DNA from: Litorilinea aerophila
GTDB taxonomy: Bacteria > Chloroflexota > Anaerolineae > Caldilineales > Caldilineaceae
NCBI GenBank assembly: GCA_945897075.1
Contig: CAMDEX010000025.1
Span: forward strand, 1-36,670
Length of the DNA: 36,670 nt
Direction of reading: 5' to 3'
Numbering within the stretch: the stretch's first letter is position 1; each line of letters begins with the position of its first letter. The position numbers and the translations under genes were made by a program. Of this stretch, positions 1 to 12,100 are shown piece after piece. The notes beneath the pieces are model-generated. The model was given only the letters and a program-made list of their open reading frames with translations, searched no databases and had not been told where the DNA came from.

Positions 1-9
1 ACCAAAGAT

Positions 10-29
10 GGGCGCAGCAAGCAGCGCCC
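10..29. terminator. Short GC-rich hairpin at the window edge
   Basis: A 6-bp perfect stem (GGGCGC at 10-15, GCGCCC at 24-29) with an 8-nt loop lies in the gene-free first 177 bases. There is no T-tract, so it is only a possible end-of-transcript hairpin for a gene left of the window. I see no coding sequence in 1-177. Confidence 0.25.
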
Positions 30-136
30 CTACAGTGCAAATCTTTATCTGAAAAACTATAGTTACCTAGAAACCCAAAGCGACGAAACTTGAGATACCC
101 CGGCACAGGCAAAATTCGTCTCTCTTGGGCAGCCTC

Positions 137-145
137 TGGTATACT
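137..145 (+). promoter_or_regulatory. Extended -10 promoter of typA
   Basis: TGGTATACT is an extended -10 element (TGn before TATACT). No good -35 box lies 16-18 bases upstream, as is usual for extended -10 promoters. Transcription would start near 152, about 26 bases before the first ATG of typA. The same form, TGGTATAAT, lies before the gene at 35923. Confidence 0.5.
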
Positions 146-177
146 ATCCTTTTGGATGCCGTATTCTGCTTATTTGT

Positions 178-2046
<1,869 letters not shown>

Positions 2047-2060
2047 TCGGAGTTTGCCCT

Positions 2061-2543
2061 TTGTCTATGCAGCGCGAATACCCCAGCGCTCCCCTCGTGG
2101 GGACGGCGGCAGCGATCTTCAACGAAGCAGGAGAGGTCTTGCTCGTACAGCGGGGCAAACCGCCCAATGTGGGCCAGTGGGGCTTGCCCGGCGGGCTGAT
2201 TGATGTGGGCGAGCGGCTGGTGGACGGCGCGCGGCGCGAAGTGATGGAAGAGTGTGGCGTGGCCGTGGAAATCTGCGCTCTGGTGGGCGTCTTCGAGCCG
2301 ATCATCCACGATGAAGCGGGCCGGGTACGCTACCATTACGTTGTCGTAGACTACTGGGGGCGCTATCTCTCCGGCGCTTTGCGCGCGGCCGACGACGCGG
2401 CCGCTGCCCGCTGGGTAGCTGTGGATCGGCTGGATGAGTTTGCCATGCACGGGGAGTCGCGGGCGGTGGTGCGCCGGGCGCATCAGCTTTGGCAGGCTGC
2501 CTCTACGGAGCAACCTTCTGGGAAGGGGTTACAAGCCGACTGA
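2061..2543 (+). CDS. Nudix hydrolase
   Basis: Small cytosolic pyrophosphohydrolase of the Nudix family (about 160 aa), which hydrolyses nucleoside diphosphates linked to another group. A complete Nudix box is present: G(x5)E(x7)REVMEECGV starting at GGLIDVGERLVDGA, with the REVMEE metal-binding helix intact. The substrate cannot be read from sequence; the ADP-ribose/NADH-type or 8-oxo-dGTP-type subfamilies are possible. The TTG start at 2061 is 8 nt from GGAG (2049-2052). The alternative ATG at 2067 would have a 14-nt spacer, so TTG is slightly preferred. It begins 14 bp after typA and probably shares its transcript. Confidence 0.9.
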   Translation: MSMQREYPSAPLVGTAAAIFNEAGEVLLVQRGKPPNVGQWGLPGGLIDVGERLVDGARREVMEECGVAVEICALVGVFEPIIHDEAGRVRYHYVVVDYWGRYLSGALRAADDAAAARWVAVDRLDEFAMHGESRAVVRRAHQLWQAASTEQPSGKGLQAD

Positions 2544-2569
2544 ATTTGCGCCAATCGGCCTCCCTTCCC
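2520..2569. terminator. Interrupted hairpin between convergent genes
   Basis: GGGAAGGG (2520-2527) pairs with CCCTTCCC (2562-2569), and GCCGA (2535-2539) pairs with TCGGC (2555-2559), across the end of the Nudix gene. The LTD gene converges from the right and stops at 2592. There is no clear T-tract, so a bidirectional terminator role is a guess. Confidence 0.35.
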
Positions 2570-2591
2570 GGTTGTAAGGGTTGCTGACGCG

Positions 2592-5500
2592 CTATCTCTC
2601 TTTCATCTCCACCAAATCCGTCGGATAACGAACCAGCACCCGATACCCCCCATTCCACGGGGGCGCGGCCGCAGCCTGGCTGACGATCCCCGTGACGCGC
2701 CAGCGTTCGCCTTTGTTAACGAAAGGCCGCCGCCAGCCCAAGCTGCTGCGTACAGTCACCATCACCGGTTCGGCGTCAGGATTCGTCGGATCGGCCAGGA
2801 AGATGCTGACCCCCAGCCAGCGGGTGACGATCCCCTCGAAAGTGACCAACCGCCCCTCCAACGGCTCGCCCACCGCGCTGACCGCAACAGGTAGGGGCTG
2901 CAATGGCCTACCCGCGCCCAGCCGCCAAATATCCTCAGACTTCTCTACCAAAATCTCCCGCTCGCCCCGGAAGCTGCGCATCGTCCCCCGCACATCCACA
3001 CGATCCCCTTCGGCCAGTTCCGGGAAATCGCCCCGGCGCAGATAGACCTGCACGCCCAGCCAGGCAGTCTTGTCATTGGGCGGCGGGGCCGGGTCCGCCA
3101 CGTAGATGGCCGAATTGAAGAGACCGGGCGGGACTGTGACTACCCCGATAAAGTGTACAACATTTGCCATGCCGGCCAGCTTGGCCGCAGTGACTGATTG
3201 GAACGGACCCACTGCTTCGCCACCGGGTGTGCCGGGCGCAGCCCCGCTGCCCCAGGGCGGCAGGCTCTCCGACTCACCGCCACCTCCGCCTCCGCCCGCA
3301 GCGGGGGCGTCGTTTGGGTTTGCCCGCCCCGGCGAGGGCGCGCGGGTCTGCCAGTCGCCCCCGTCAGGCACGCGGCTCAAACCCTTGCCTCTCTCGATGC
3401 GGGCATTCCATTCCACAAAATCAACCAGGCGCTCGTTGCTGTCATACAATGTCGCGCGGTCGCTCTCGTTGTTCAGCCCGATCTGGCTCTCACTGCCCCA
3501 GATGGTGAGAAGACCGCCGGCTGGCACAATATGCGCCACACCCAAATGGAAGCGTCGCCGGGTGGGATCGGTGTTGGTTCTGTCCTCCAACCGCCAACCG
3601 GCCAGCGAGACAGGGCTGCTGCCGGGGTTGTAGAGTTCGATGAACTCGTCGTTGCTGTTGATTGCGCCATCCCCATTGAGATCGGCAGCCGGCGCGGGCA
3701 GGACTTCATTGATCACAACGAATGCGCCCTCCCCGTTCTCTACCAGCAACGGCGCGCTCACAGCGAAGTCACCGTCGGCCTGGGTGGCCACAGCAAAGAG
3801 AAGAGTGCCCGGCAATGCCGAGACCGTCACCTGCCAGATGCCGTTGGCCTGGGGTAGGTCATTCTGGGCCAGGGGTCGGTCATTCTGCCAGATAGCCAGA
3901 GATGCCATCTCTCCTGAGAGATCGGAATAGTTCAGTTCGACCAGCAGCGCGTTGTGCGGCGCAACCGTCGAACCCATCCACACCGGGCCATTGCTGGCGG
4001 TATAGGCCCGCAAAGTCAAGGCCAGACCGGGGCGGTTGGTGATCCATCCCCGCCGCGCAGCCAGCGCTGCGCGCAGGTCGGTCTCCGTCTCCCCCGCCAC
4101 AGCCAGGCCAGTGTAACGGGGATTCGGATCGCTTGCGCCGGCGACGGGGGGCTGGGCGTTGCCCGCGGGCAGGTAGGGCGCATCCCGCCATTGCCTGCTC
4201 AGCGCGGCCAGACCACTGGGCACCGTCAGATTGTCAGCCGCCAGTGCGACGATCTGCGGGGCGGAAGAGGGCGGCGCAGTGGATGCCGTCCACTGCGCCA
4301 GTGCGTTGTGGGTTGCCAACCCCGCCACGAGAGTAGCGGTTGCGCCATCTGTCCCAAAGACGGGTCCGTAGACGACGGCGCGGTTGTCATCGTTGCCCTG
4401 CCAACGCCACGCGGCCAGCGTGCTTTGACCCATCCGCCCGCCACTGCCCTCGACCGAATCGGCAATCGCCACAAAATCCAGCCCGATAGTGGCCGCCGCC
4501 GCGGCCACGTAATGGGGCGGGGCCGCACCGCCAGGGGTAAAGTTACTGGCCGCGCCCAGCGTGCCCCAGACAGCCAGCAGACCATCCGCCAAGACTGGAT
4601 TGGGCAAAGGCGCGCTGACCGGTAAATCCACAGATGCAAAGGGCGCGGGCGCGGCCAGGAGGAAGCGGTGGCGCTGTTCGCGCTCTGCCGGGAAGACGAA
4701 GCCGGGCACGCGGTGCAGGCTGTGATCGGAGGTGGTGTAGAGTGTGCCGGTCAAACCCAGACTGGCCCTGTCGCCGTCGCCATAGGCCAGGGCGTCGGCC
4801 AATCCCAGGCCGGGATCGAGCAGCACAATTTCATCGCCGCCGTCATTGAGCGCCAGCGCGCCGCTTGCCAAATCCCCGCGGCGCGCCAATACAGGCGCGG
4901 CGGATAGGCTGCTCTCGAATTGGGCGTTGGCTGGCTGCCCCCAACGGATGTGGAAGGCCGCACCGTTGCGGGCGATGACGTAGCGCGCGCCGGGCGGCAG
5001 GCTGGCTTCGTCGGGCAGGGCGTAGAGTCCCTCCCGACCGCCGGGGGTCTGGGCGTCGCCAACCGTCCAGCCAGCCAGGGAAAGTTCGCTGTCGCCCACA
5101 TTGCGCAGAACCACAAACTCGCTATCGCTGCTCAGGAAGTGTACTTCGTCGATCTGCAATGGGGAGGGCGTGACGCCGGGTTGCCATTGGGCAGGCAGGG
5201 ATATCGGCGTGGGCGTAACCGTGCGCGTGGCGGTCGCTGTCGGTGTGATGGTTGGGGTGGGGCCGGGAAGGTAAACGCTGCCCGGTGTGCCGAAGTCACC
5301 GGTGGAACCGGGCCACACAGCAGCAGCCGTGACCCAATCCGATGCAGAAAAACTGCTCCGTTCCAAACTTTTACCCGCTGTGGTACGCAGCCCGGAAGTT
5401 CCGCCCCAGACCACCCGATCCACTTCGCTGCCATCTGGACGCAGAAGAAGAATTTCGTCGGCGCTGTTGGACAGCGCCAGTCGGGTGTAGAGGTAATCGG

Positions 5501-8500
5501 CCAGAACGCCGCCGTTTGTCGCAGAATCTCCGTTACGTGCCAGGACGACGTATTCGCCCGCGGCCACGAATAGATCGCTACTGATTGTGTGGCGATCGCT
5601 ACCCAAATCGGCCAGTGTCCAGCCTTTCAGATTCACCCCATTCGGCCCCGCGTTGTAGAGTTCGACCCACTCGCCGTTGGCATCGGAAACTGCAGACGGG
5701 TCGGCCAGAAATTCGGAGATGTAGACTGCCGCATTGCCCGGCGCTGCGCTGGTCGGTGTTGCTGTTGGGGTTGGCGTGACGGTCGGTGTCCCTGTGGTTG
5801 TGACGTTGGGCGTCGCTGTGGCTGTCGGGTTGGTTGCTGTGTAGGCGCTACCGGGTGTGCCGAAGTCACCGGTGGAACCGGGCCAGACAGAAGTGGCTGT
5901 AACCCAATCCGACGCAGCAAAACCGGTTCTTTCCAGACTTTTGCCCGCTGTGGCGCGCAGCCCGGAATCCCCGCCCCACTCTACCCGGTCCCCTTCGCTG
6001 CCGTCCGGTCTCAAAAGCAGGATTTCGTCCGCACTGTTGGAAAGCGTCAGTCTGGTATAGACGGCATCAGCCAGAACGCCGCCATTTGTCGCAGAATCCC
6101 CGTTACGCGCTAATACGACGTATTCGCCCGCCGCCACAAACAAATCGGATGCGATTGTATGGCGGTCGCTGCCCAAATCGGCCAGCGTCCAGCCTTTCAG
6201 ATTCACCCCGTCTGGGCCGGCGTTGTAGAGTTCAATCCATTCGCCGTTTGCATCCGAGACGGCGGCCGGGTCGGCCAGAAACTCGCTGATGTAGACCACC
6301 GCGTTGCCCGGCGCTGCGCTGGTCGGTGTTTCTGTTGGGGTTGGCGTGATGGTCGCCGTTCCAGTGGTTGTAGGAGTGGCTGTCGGCGTCGGCGTGGGTG
6401 TGGCTGTCGGGCTGGGCGCACTGTAGGCGTTGCCCGGTGTGCCGAAGTCACCGGTGGAACCGGGCCAGGCAGAAGTGGCTGTGACCCAATCCGACAGGAC
6501 AAAACTGCTTCGTTCCAGACTTTTGCCCGCTGTGGCGCGCAGCCCGGAATCTCCACCCCAAACCACCCGATCCGCTTCGCTGCCATCCGGTTTCAAGAGG
6601 AGGATTTCATCTGCGCTGTTGGAAAGCGCCAGTCTGGTATAGACGTAATCGGTCAGAACACCGCCGTTTGTCGCAGAATCCCCGTTGCGCGCCAGGACGA
6701 CGTACTCTCCTGCGGCCACGAACAGGTCGTTCGCAATTGTATGGCGATCGCTACCCAAACCGGCCAGTGTCCAGCCTTTCAGATTCACCCCATCCGGCCC
6801 GGCGTTGTAGAGTTCGATCCACTCGCCATTTGCATCCAAAACAGCGGCCGGGTCAGCCAGGAATTCGGAAATGTAGACCGCCGCATTGCCCGGCGCTGCG
6901 CTGGTCGGTGTTGCTGTTGGGGTTGGCGTGGCGGTTGCCGTTCCGGTGGTTGTGTCAGTGGCTGTCGCTGTGGGTGTTGGATTGACTCCTGCGTAGGCGC
7001 TGCCCGGTGTGCCTAAGTCACCGGCGGAGCCAGGCCACGCGGAAGTGGCTGTAACCCAATCCGACGCAACAAAATCAGTTCGTTCCAAACTTTTACCCGC
7101 TGTGGCGCGCAGCCCGGAAGTTCCGCCCCAGACCACCCGGTCTTCTTCGCTGCCGTCCGGTTTCAAGAGGAGGATTTCGTCTGCGCTGTTGGAAAGCGCC
7201 AATCGGGTGTAGACGTAATCGGTCAGAACGCCGCCGTTTGTCGCAGAATCTCCGTTGCGCGCCAAGATGACGTACTCCCCCGCAGCCACGAAGATGTCGT
7301 GCGCAAATGTGTGGCTGTCACTGCCCAAATCGGCCAGCGTCCAGCCTTTCAGATTCACCCCATCCGGCCCGGAGTTGTAGAGTTCGATCCACTCGCCGTT
7401 GGCATCGGAAACTGCAGACGGGTCGGCCAGAAATTCGGAGATGTAGACTGCCGCATTGCCCGGCGCTGCGCTGGTCGGTGTTGCTGTGGATGTGACACTG
7501 GCTGTTGCCGTTCCGGTCGCAGAGGACGTGGGCGTCGGAGTGGGAGTAGATGTCAGTGTTGGCGTTTCTGTCGGCGTCGGTGTCGGGCTGGGCGCACTGT
7601 AGGCACTGCCTGGCGTGCCGAAGTCACCGGTGGAACCGGGCCAAATGGAAGTGGCTGTAACCCAATCCGACGCATCAAAACCGCTCCGTTCCAGACTTTT
7701 CCCTGCTGTGGCGTGCAGCCCGGAATCTCCACCCCAAACCACCCGGTCAGCTTCGCTGCCGTCCGGTCTCAGAAGCAGGATTTCGTCGGCGCTGTTGGAA
7801 AGGGCCAGTCGGGTGTAGACGTAATCGACTTGAACGCCGCCATTTGTCGCAGAATCCCCGTTACGCGCTAATACGACGTATTCGCCCGCCGCCACAAACA
7901 AATCGGATGCGATTGTATGGCGGTCACTGCCCAAATCAGCCAGCGTCCAGCCTTTCAGATTCACCCCGTCTGGGCCGGCGTTGTAGAGTTCAATCCATTC
8001 GCCGTTTGCATCCGAGACGGCGGCCGGGTCGGCCAGAAACTCGCTGATATAGACCACCGCGTTGCCCGGCGCTGCGCTAGTCGGTGTTTCTGTTGGGGTT
8101 GGCGTGATGGTCGCCGTTCCAGTGGTTGTAGGAGTGGCTGTCGGCGTCGGTGTGGGTGTGACTGTCGGGCTGGGCGCACTGTAGGCACTGCCTGGCGTGC
8201 CGAAGTCACCGGTAGAACCGGGCCAGGCAGAAGTGGCTGTGACCCAATCCGACGCGTCGAAAGCGGTTCGTTCCAGACTTTTCCCCGCTGTGGCGCGCAG
8301 CCCGGAATCTCCACCCCAAACCACCCGATCCGCTTCGCTGCCGTCCGGGCGCAGAAGCAGGATTTCGTCGGCGCTGTTGGAAAGGGCCAGTCGGGTGTAG
8401 ATATACTCGGCCAGAACGCCGCCATTTGTCGCAGAGTCCCCGTTGCGCGCCAGGACGACGTATTCCCCCGCGTCCACGAAGAGGTCGTCTGCAATTGTGT

Positions 8501-9155
8501 GGTGGTCACTGCCCAAATCGGCCAGTGTCCAGCCTTTCAGATTCATCCCATCGGGCCCCGCGTTGTAGAGTTCGATCCACTCGCCATTTGTATCGGAAAC
8601 GGCAGACGGGTCGGCCAGAAATTCGGAGATGTAGACTGCCGCATTGCCCGGCGCTACGCTGGTCGGTGTCGTTGTGGATGTGGCGCTGGCTGTTGCCGTT
8701 CCGGTCGCAGACGACGTGGGCGTCGGGGTGGGAGTAGATGTCAGCGTTGGCGTTTCTGTCGGTGTGATGGTTGGGGTGGGTCCGGGAAGGTAAACGCTGC
8801 CCGGCGTGCCGAAGTCACCGGCGGAGCCAGGCCACGCGGAAGTGGCTGTGACCCAATCCGACAGGACAAAACCGCTTCGTTCCAGACTCTTGCCCCGGCT
8901 GACGCGCAGAGACGACGTGCCGCCCCAGACTACCCGGTCTTCTTCGCTGCCGTCGGGCCGCAGAAGCAGGATTTCATCTTCACCGTTGGCGAGGGTCATA
9001 CCGGCATAAAGATAGTCAACCAGAACGCCGCCGTTTGTTGCAAAATCCCCGTTGCGCGCCAGGACGACGTACTCCCCCGCAACCACGAAGAGGTCGTCCG
9101 CGATTGTGTGGCGGTCGCCGCCCAAATCGGCCAGCGTCCAGCCCTTCAAATTCAC
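2592..9155 (-). CDS. 5'-truncated giant LTD-repeat surface protein with PHP-like and OB-fold-like domains
   Basis: C-terminal part of a very large protein, 2187 codons from the GTG at 9155. In order it has: a partial LTD entered at VNLKGWTLADLG; six near-identical full LTDs (VYISEFLADP...EWIELYNAGPDG...NLKGW) joined by Thr-Pro linkers; a divergent LTD (about 5150-4800); a PHP-like region (about 4640-3880); another LTD (INEVLPAP...DEFIELYNPG); a Gly-rich spacer; and two OB-fold-like segments (GVVTVPPG..., VTFEGIVTRW) at the end. LTDs occur in exported proteins of Chloroflexota. No signal peptide remains because the Type ISP gene replaces the 5' end. The frame is open further upstream to a TTG at 9269, but that part is antisense R-M sequence. 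The GTG at 9155 has a perfect Shine-Dalgarno and overlaps the R-M stop as GTGA. As it stands the product would be cytoplasmic; it may be a pseudogene remnant. Confidence 0.85.
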   Translation of the reverse strand: MNLKGWTLADLGGDRHTIADDLFVVAGEYVVLARNGDFATNGGVLVDYLYAGMTLANGEDEILLLRPDGSEEDRVVWGGTSSLRVSRGKSLERSGFVLSDWVTATSAWPGSAGDFGTPGSVYLPGPTPTITPTETPTLTSTPTPTPTSSATGTATASATSTTTPTSVAPGNAAVYISEFLADPSAVSDTNGEWIELYNAGPDGMNLKGWTLADLGSDHHTIADDLFVDAGEYVVLARNGDSATNGGVLAEYIYTRLALSNSADEILLLRPDGSEADRVVWGGDSGLRATAGKSLERTAFDASDWVTATSAWPGSTGDFGTPGSAYSAPSPTVTPTPTPTATPTTTGTATITPTPTETPTSAAPGNAVVYISEFLADPAAVSDANGEWIELYNAGPDGVNLKGWTLADLGSDRHTIASDLFVAAGEYVVLARNGDSATNGGVQVDYVYTRLALSNSADEILLLRPDGSEADRVVWGGDSGLHATAGKSLERSGFDASDWVTATSIWPGSTGDFGTPGSAYSAPSPTPTPTETPTLTSTPTPTPTSSATGTATASVTSTATPTSAAPGNAAVYISEFLADPSAVSDANGEWIELYNSGPDGVNLKGWTLADLGSDSHTFAHDIFVAAGEYVILARNGDSATNGGVLTDYVYTRLALSNSADEILLLKPDGSEEDRVVWGGTSGLRATAGKSLERTDFVASDWVTATSAWPGSAGDLGTPGSAYAGVNPTPTATATDTTTGTATATPTPTATPTSAAPGNAAVYISEFLADPAAVLDANGEWIELYNAGPDGVNLKGWTLAGLGSDRHTIANDLFVAAGEYVVLARNGDSATNGGVLTDYVYTRLALSNSADEILLLKPDGSEADRVVWGGDSGLRATAGKSLERSSFVLSDWVTATSAWPGSTGDFGTPGNAYSAPSPTATPTPTPTATPTTTGTATITPTPTETPTSAAPGNAVVYISEFLADPAAVSDANGEWIELYNAGPDGVNLKGWTLADLGSDRHTIASDLFVAAGEYVVLARNGDSATNGGVLADAVYTRLTLSNSADEILLLRPDGSEGDRVEWGGDSGLRATAGKSLERTGFAASDWVTATSVWPGSTGDFGTPGSAYTATNPTATATPNVTTTGTPTVTPTPTATPTSAAPGNAAVYISEFLADPSAVSDANGEWVELYNAGPNGVNLKGWTLADLGSDRHTISSDLFVAAGEYVVLARNGDSATNGGVLADYLYTRLALSNSADEILLLRPDGSEVDRVVWGGTSGLRTTAGKSLERSSFSASDWVTAAAVWPGSTGDFGTPGSVYLPGPTPTITPTATATRTVTPTPISLPAQWQPGVTPSPLQIDEVHFLSSDSEFVVLRNVGDSELSLAGWTVGDAQTPGGREGLYALPDEASLPPGARYVIARNGAAFHIRWGQPANAQFESSLSAAPVLARRGDLASGALALNDGGDEIVLLDPGLGLADALAYGDGDRASLGLTGTLYTTSDHSLHRVPGFVFPAEREQRHRFLLAAPAPFASVDLPVSAPLPNPVLADGLLAVWGTLGAASNFTPGGAAPPHYVAAAAATIGLDFVAIADSVEGSGGRMGQSTLAAWRWQGNDDNRAVVYGPVFGTDGATATLVAGLATHNALAQWTASTAPPSSAPQIVALAADNLTVPSGLAALSRQWRDAPYLPAGNAQPPVAGASDPNPRYTGLAVAGETETDLRAALAARRGWITNRPGLALTLRAYTASNGPVWMGSTVAPHNALLVELNYSDLSGEMASLAIWQNDRPLAQNDLPQANGIWQVTVSALPGTLLFAVATQADGDFAVSAPLLVENGEGAFVVINEVLPAPAADLNGDGAINSNDEFIELYNPGSSPVSLAGWRLEDRTNTDPTRRRFHLGVAHIVPAGGLLTIWGSESQIGLNNESDRATLYDSNERLVDFVEWNARIERGKGLSRVPDGGDWQTRAPSPGRANPNDAPAAGGGGGGGESESLPPWGSGAAPGTPGGEAVGPFQSVTAAKLAGMANVVHFIGVVTVPPGLFNSAIYVADPAPPPNDKTAWLGVQVYLRRGDFPELAEGDRVDVRGTMRSFRGEREILVEKSEDIWRLGAGRPLQPLPVAVSAVGEPLEGRLVTFEGIVTRWLGVSIFLADPTNPDAEPVMVTVRSSLGWRRPFVNKGERWRVTGIVSQAAAAPPWNGGYRVLVRYPTDLVEMKER

Positions 9156-9157
9156 CC
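5270..9157 (-). repeat. Tandem LTD-coding repeat, about 570-605 bp per unit, seven units
   Basis: The same block recurs with its conserved AAGTCACCGG-type landmark near 5286, 5863, 6446, 7015, 7618, 8203 and 8812. Each unit codes for one LTD plus a Thr-Pro linker. Linkers differ more than the domains, and some pairs (around 6440 and 8200) are nearly identical over hundreds of bases, pointing to recent duplication or gene conversion. Such a tract is also a classic place for assembly errors. Confidence 0.9.
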
Positions 9158-12100
9158 AAAACTCACCTCCGGCAACTCCTTCACAATCTCCACAGTCTGC
9201 ACACTCACATTCACGATGCTCAACAGCAAATCCAGAATATACTGAGGATTGCCCACCTCTTTCGCCCAATCGTTGGGGTCATTCCGAATCCCACTATCCT
9301 TATGCACAGTCACCGCATAGCGTTCCATAATCCACTCAATAGCACTCTTGCCATTCACCACATACTCGTATGCTTCTGCTGGAATGTTAGAGACAGTAAT
9401 TCTACTATTGTAGAGAATCGTATCCTTCTCATCCTTCTTCGGAAAGCGCATCTTCTCTACAGTAAAGAAACCGCTCTCGGCCCCCGTCACTGTAACACCT
9501 GGGTATGCAGGCACACTCTCATAGTTGACATGCAAATCAGCCAGCGCCCGTCCTGCCTTGCTGAAGGCCCAGAAATCCCGCACATCATCCACCAATGGGA
9601 TACGTGGCAGCATCTTCTTCAGGTCATTCGCATAAGCCTCTCGATACCCCGGACTGTGTAGAAAACCATAGACATAGTAGAAAATATCTTCCTTCGTCAC
9701 ATTCTTCCCATACTGCTTCTGCCCACGCTTCAGAATGAAATCGCTCACCCCATCCCGTCGAACATACTCCGTACTCCCTGTGCTATCGAACAGGGAAGGA
9801 GTTTGGACATCCCGTTCCTCGAAGTAGTAGAGGGGGAAGCATTGGGACTTCTCAACAAAATCGAGATTAGAGATGGAATCGGTAATAACCGATGAGAATT
9901 GCTTGCTTGCTCCAATACCCGTCATACTGATAACAGGGGTCAAGAACTGCTCGCTTGGGAATAGGCTGGCACTTAATCCAGGGCGCTCAATAAACGGTTT
10001 ATCAAAATACAGTTTCTGTTTGAAGAACGGCCTGTAAACACTTGTTCTTAGTTGCAGAGGACTATACTGGTGAATCACCCCTCTCTCTAAATCCCTTTTT
10101 AGGTTGACGGTCCAACTAATGTTAGCCGGATTAGTGTCAATAACCTCATCAACACTATGATTCGCTTCGCTAGTCGCTGCAAATGACTGCTGCTGTTCAT
10201 TGTAAAAAGCGATCATCCTCCTCATATTGCTTTCTACTTCACGTTCCGAAAAGTTGTAAACCCAAGCATCCCTATTTGTCGAGACACCGATGGCATAGGT
10301 GATAAAAACTGAGTCAGTCGTTGCATCAAATTTCTTTTCCGGAGCCAGCGGAATAAAAGTATCAAACACATCATTCCTCTGATTGACCCAATCCCCATCC
10401 TCATTCGGCTGCAACGTCCGCCACTTCATATCAGCATTGGCAACCGAACCAAACTTCTTCACAATCGCCAACTTCTCCTTCTGGCTCAGATAGTCGCCAA
10501 TATCATGGTACCGAATCGTGGCCCTCTCATTTGACTTCTCTGGATTCTTGACCAACACGGTGATGGCGATAGGTGTACGTGACCCGGAGCCAAATATCTT
10601 TCCTCCCTCTTTCCGAGACAGTTCGCCGCTAGTACGTTGGTTCCCCCTCAAATTGAACACATAAATCGAAGAGAACTCACGCTCAAGATGTTTGCGGAAG
10701 CCATCCTGTGAATTGCCATCAAGCCAGGCCCCATTCGACACAAAGCAAATAATGCCGCCTGTCTTTTTATCCAGCCGGTCAGAAGCCCACCGAAAGGCTT
10801 TGATATAGGCGTCATACAGCGATTTATTCAGCCCAGCGTTGGATTCTCTGGCATAGGTGCTTTCAATCCGAGCATCAAGTTTCGGATAGGATTGGTTCTG
10901 CGCATTGTCGTTTGCAGACTTCTGTCCGATGGAATACGGTGGATTGCCTAGAATCACCCGTAGCGGAGCCTTCTTCTGACGCTCTACCTGCTCCGTGTTC
11001 TTGGGGAACATATCAGAAACCGTTACCTCGTCCGCACTCGGCTCACCCAGTTGGAACGTATCGGTGAGACAGATGCCGTCGAAGCTCAAATACTCACCTC
11101 CCATAGCATCATGAAAGGCATTCTCCATATTTACAGCGGCAATGTAATAGGCCAGCAGCACAATCTCATTGGCATGGATTTCCTGGGTATACTTGCGCAC
11201 CAAATCTTTCTTTTCAATCAGCCCACTCTGCAACAGCCGTGTCACAAAAGTTCCTGTCCCCGTAAAGGGGTCCAACAAATGCACATCTTCATCCGTCAGC
11301 CCCCGGCCAAACTCCTGCCGCAGCACATCGTCCACCGAATGCAGGATGAAGTCCACCACCTCCACTGGGGTGTAAACAATGCCCAGCTTTTCCACCATCT
11401 TCGGAAAGGCAGTCTTGAAAAATTTATCGTAGAGTTCAATGATGATCCGTTGCTTGCCATCTGCATTATCAATACCCGATGCCCGCATCTTCACAGATTC
11501 ATAGAACTTTGCCAGGGTTACAGTGTCCTTTTCAATTGCCTGTGCTTCCAACAAGTCCAACATGCTCTGCATGGATACAGAAATCGGGTTGTTCTGTACA
11601 AACGAATACCCCTCAAACAGTGCGTCAAACACCGGCTTGGTGATAATGTGCTGAGATAGCATCTCCACAGCCTCTTGCTGCGTCACGCTGGGGTTGATAT
11701 TCTTCTGCAATCCCGTCAGAAAGCTCTCAAATGCCTTCTGGTGTGTGCCCTCTTCCCGAATCAGCCGGTTGATACGTTCCACCTGGCGCTCGGCAATTTC
11801 TGCCACATTCTTGGCCCACTGCTCCCAATAGCGTCGATCCCCCACCTTCTCTACCATGCGGGCAAAGACCACATTCTGCAACCCTTCAAATTGCAGGGCA
11901 AGTTGTCGGGCAATCTCCTTGTTGGTATCGATTTGGCTCTCCTCATCAGAGACAACCGCAGTACCATTTTCAAACGAGACTGTCGTCCTACCAACCAGGA
12001 TGTTTTCGGGCTTCTTCCGATTCAACTCAATCTTGTTCACCGTAGCATTGAAACGGTCATCATGCGCTCGCAGAGCATTGAGTACCGTCCACACAACCTT

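Noticed and set aside
5270..9157. Regularly spaced repeats that at first sight suggest a CRISPR-like array
   Set aside because: Units are about 580 bp and stay in one coding frame of LTD domains; there are no short repeats with unique spacers and no cas genes.
7917..9245. Long plus-strand frame opposite the LTD repeats
   Set aside because: It is antisense to strongly conserved LTD coding sequence, is Arg/Cys/Gly-rich and has no family resemblance.
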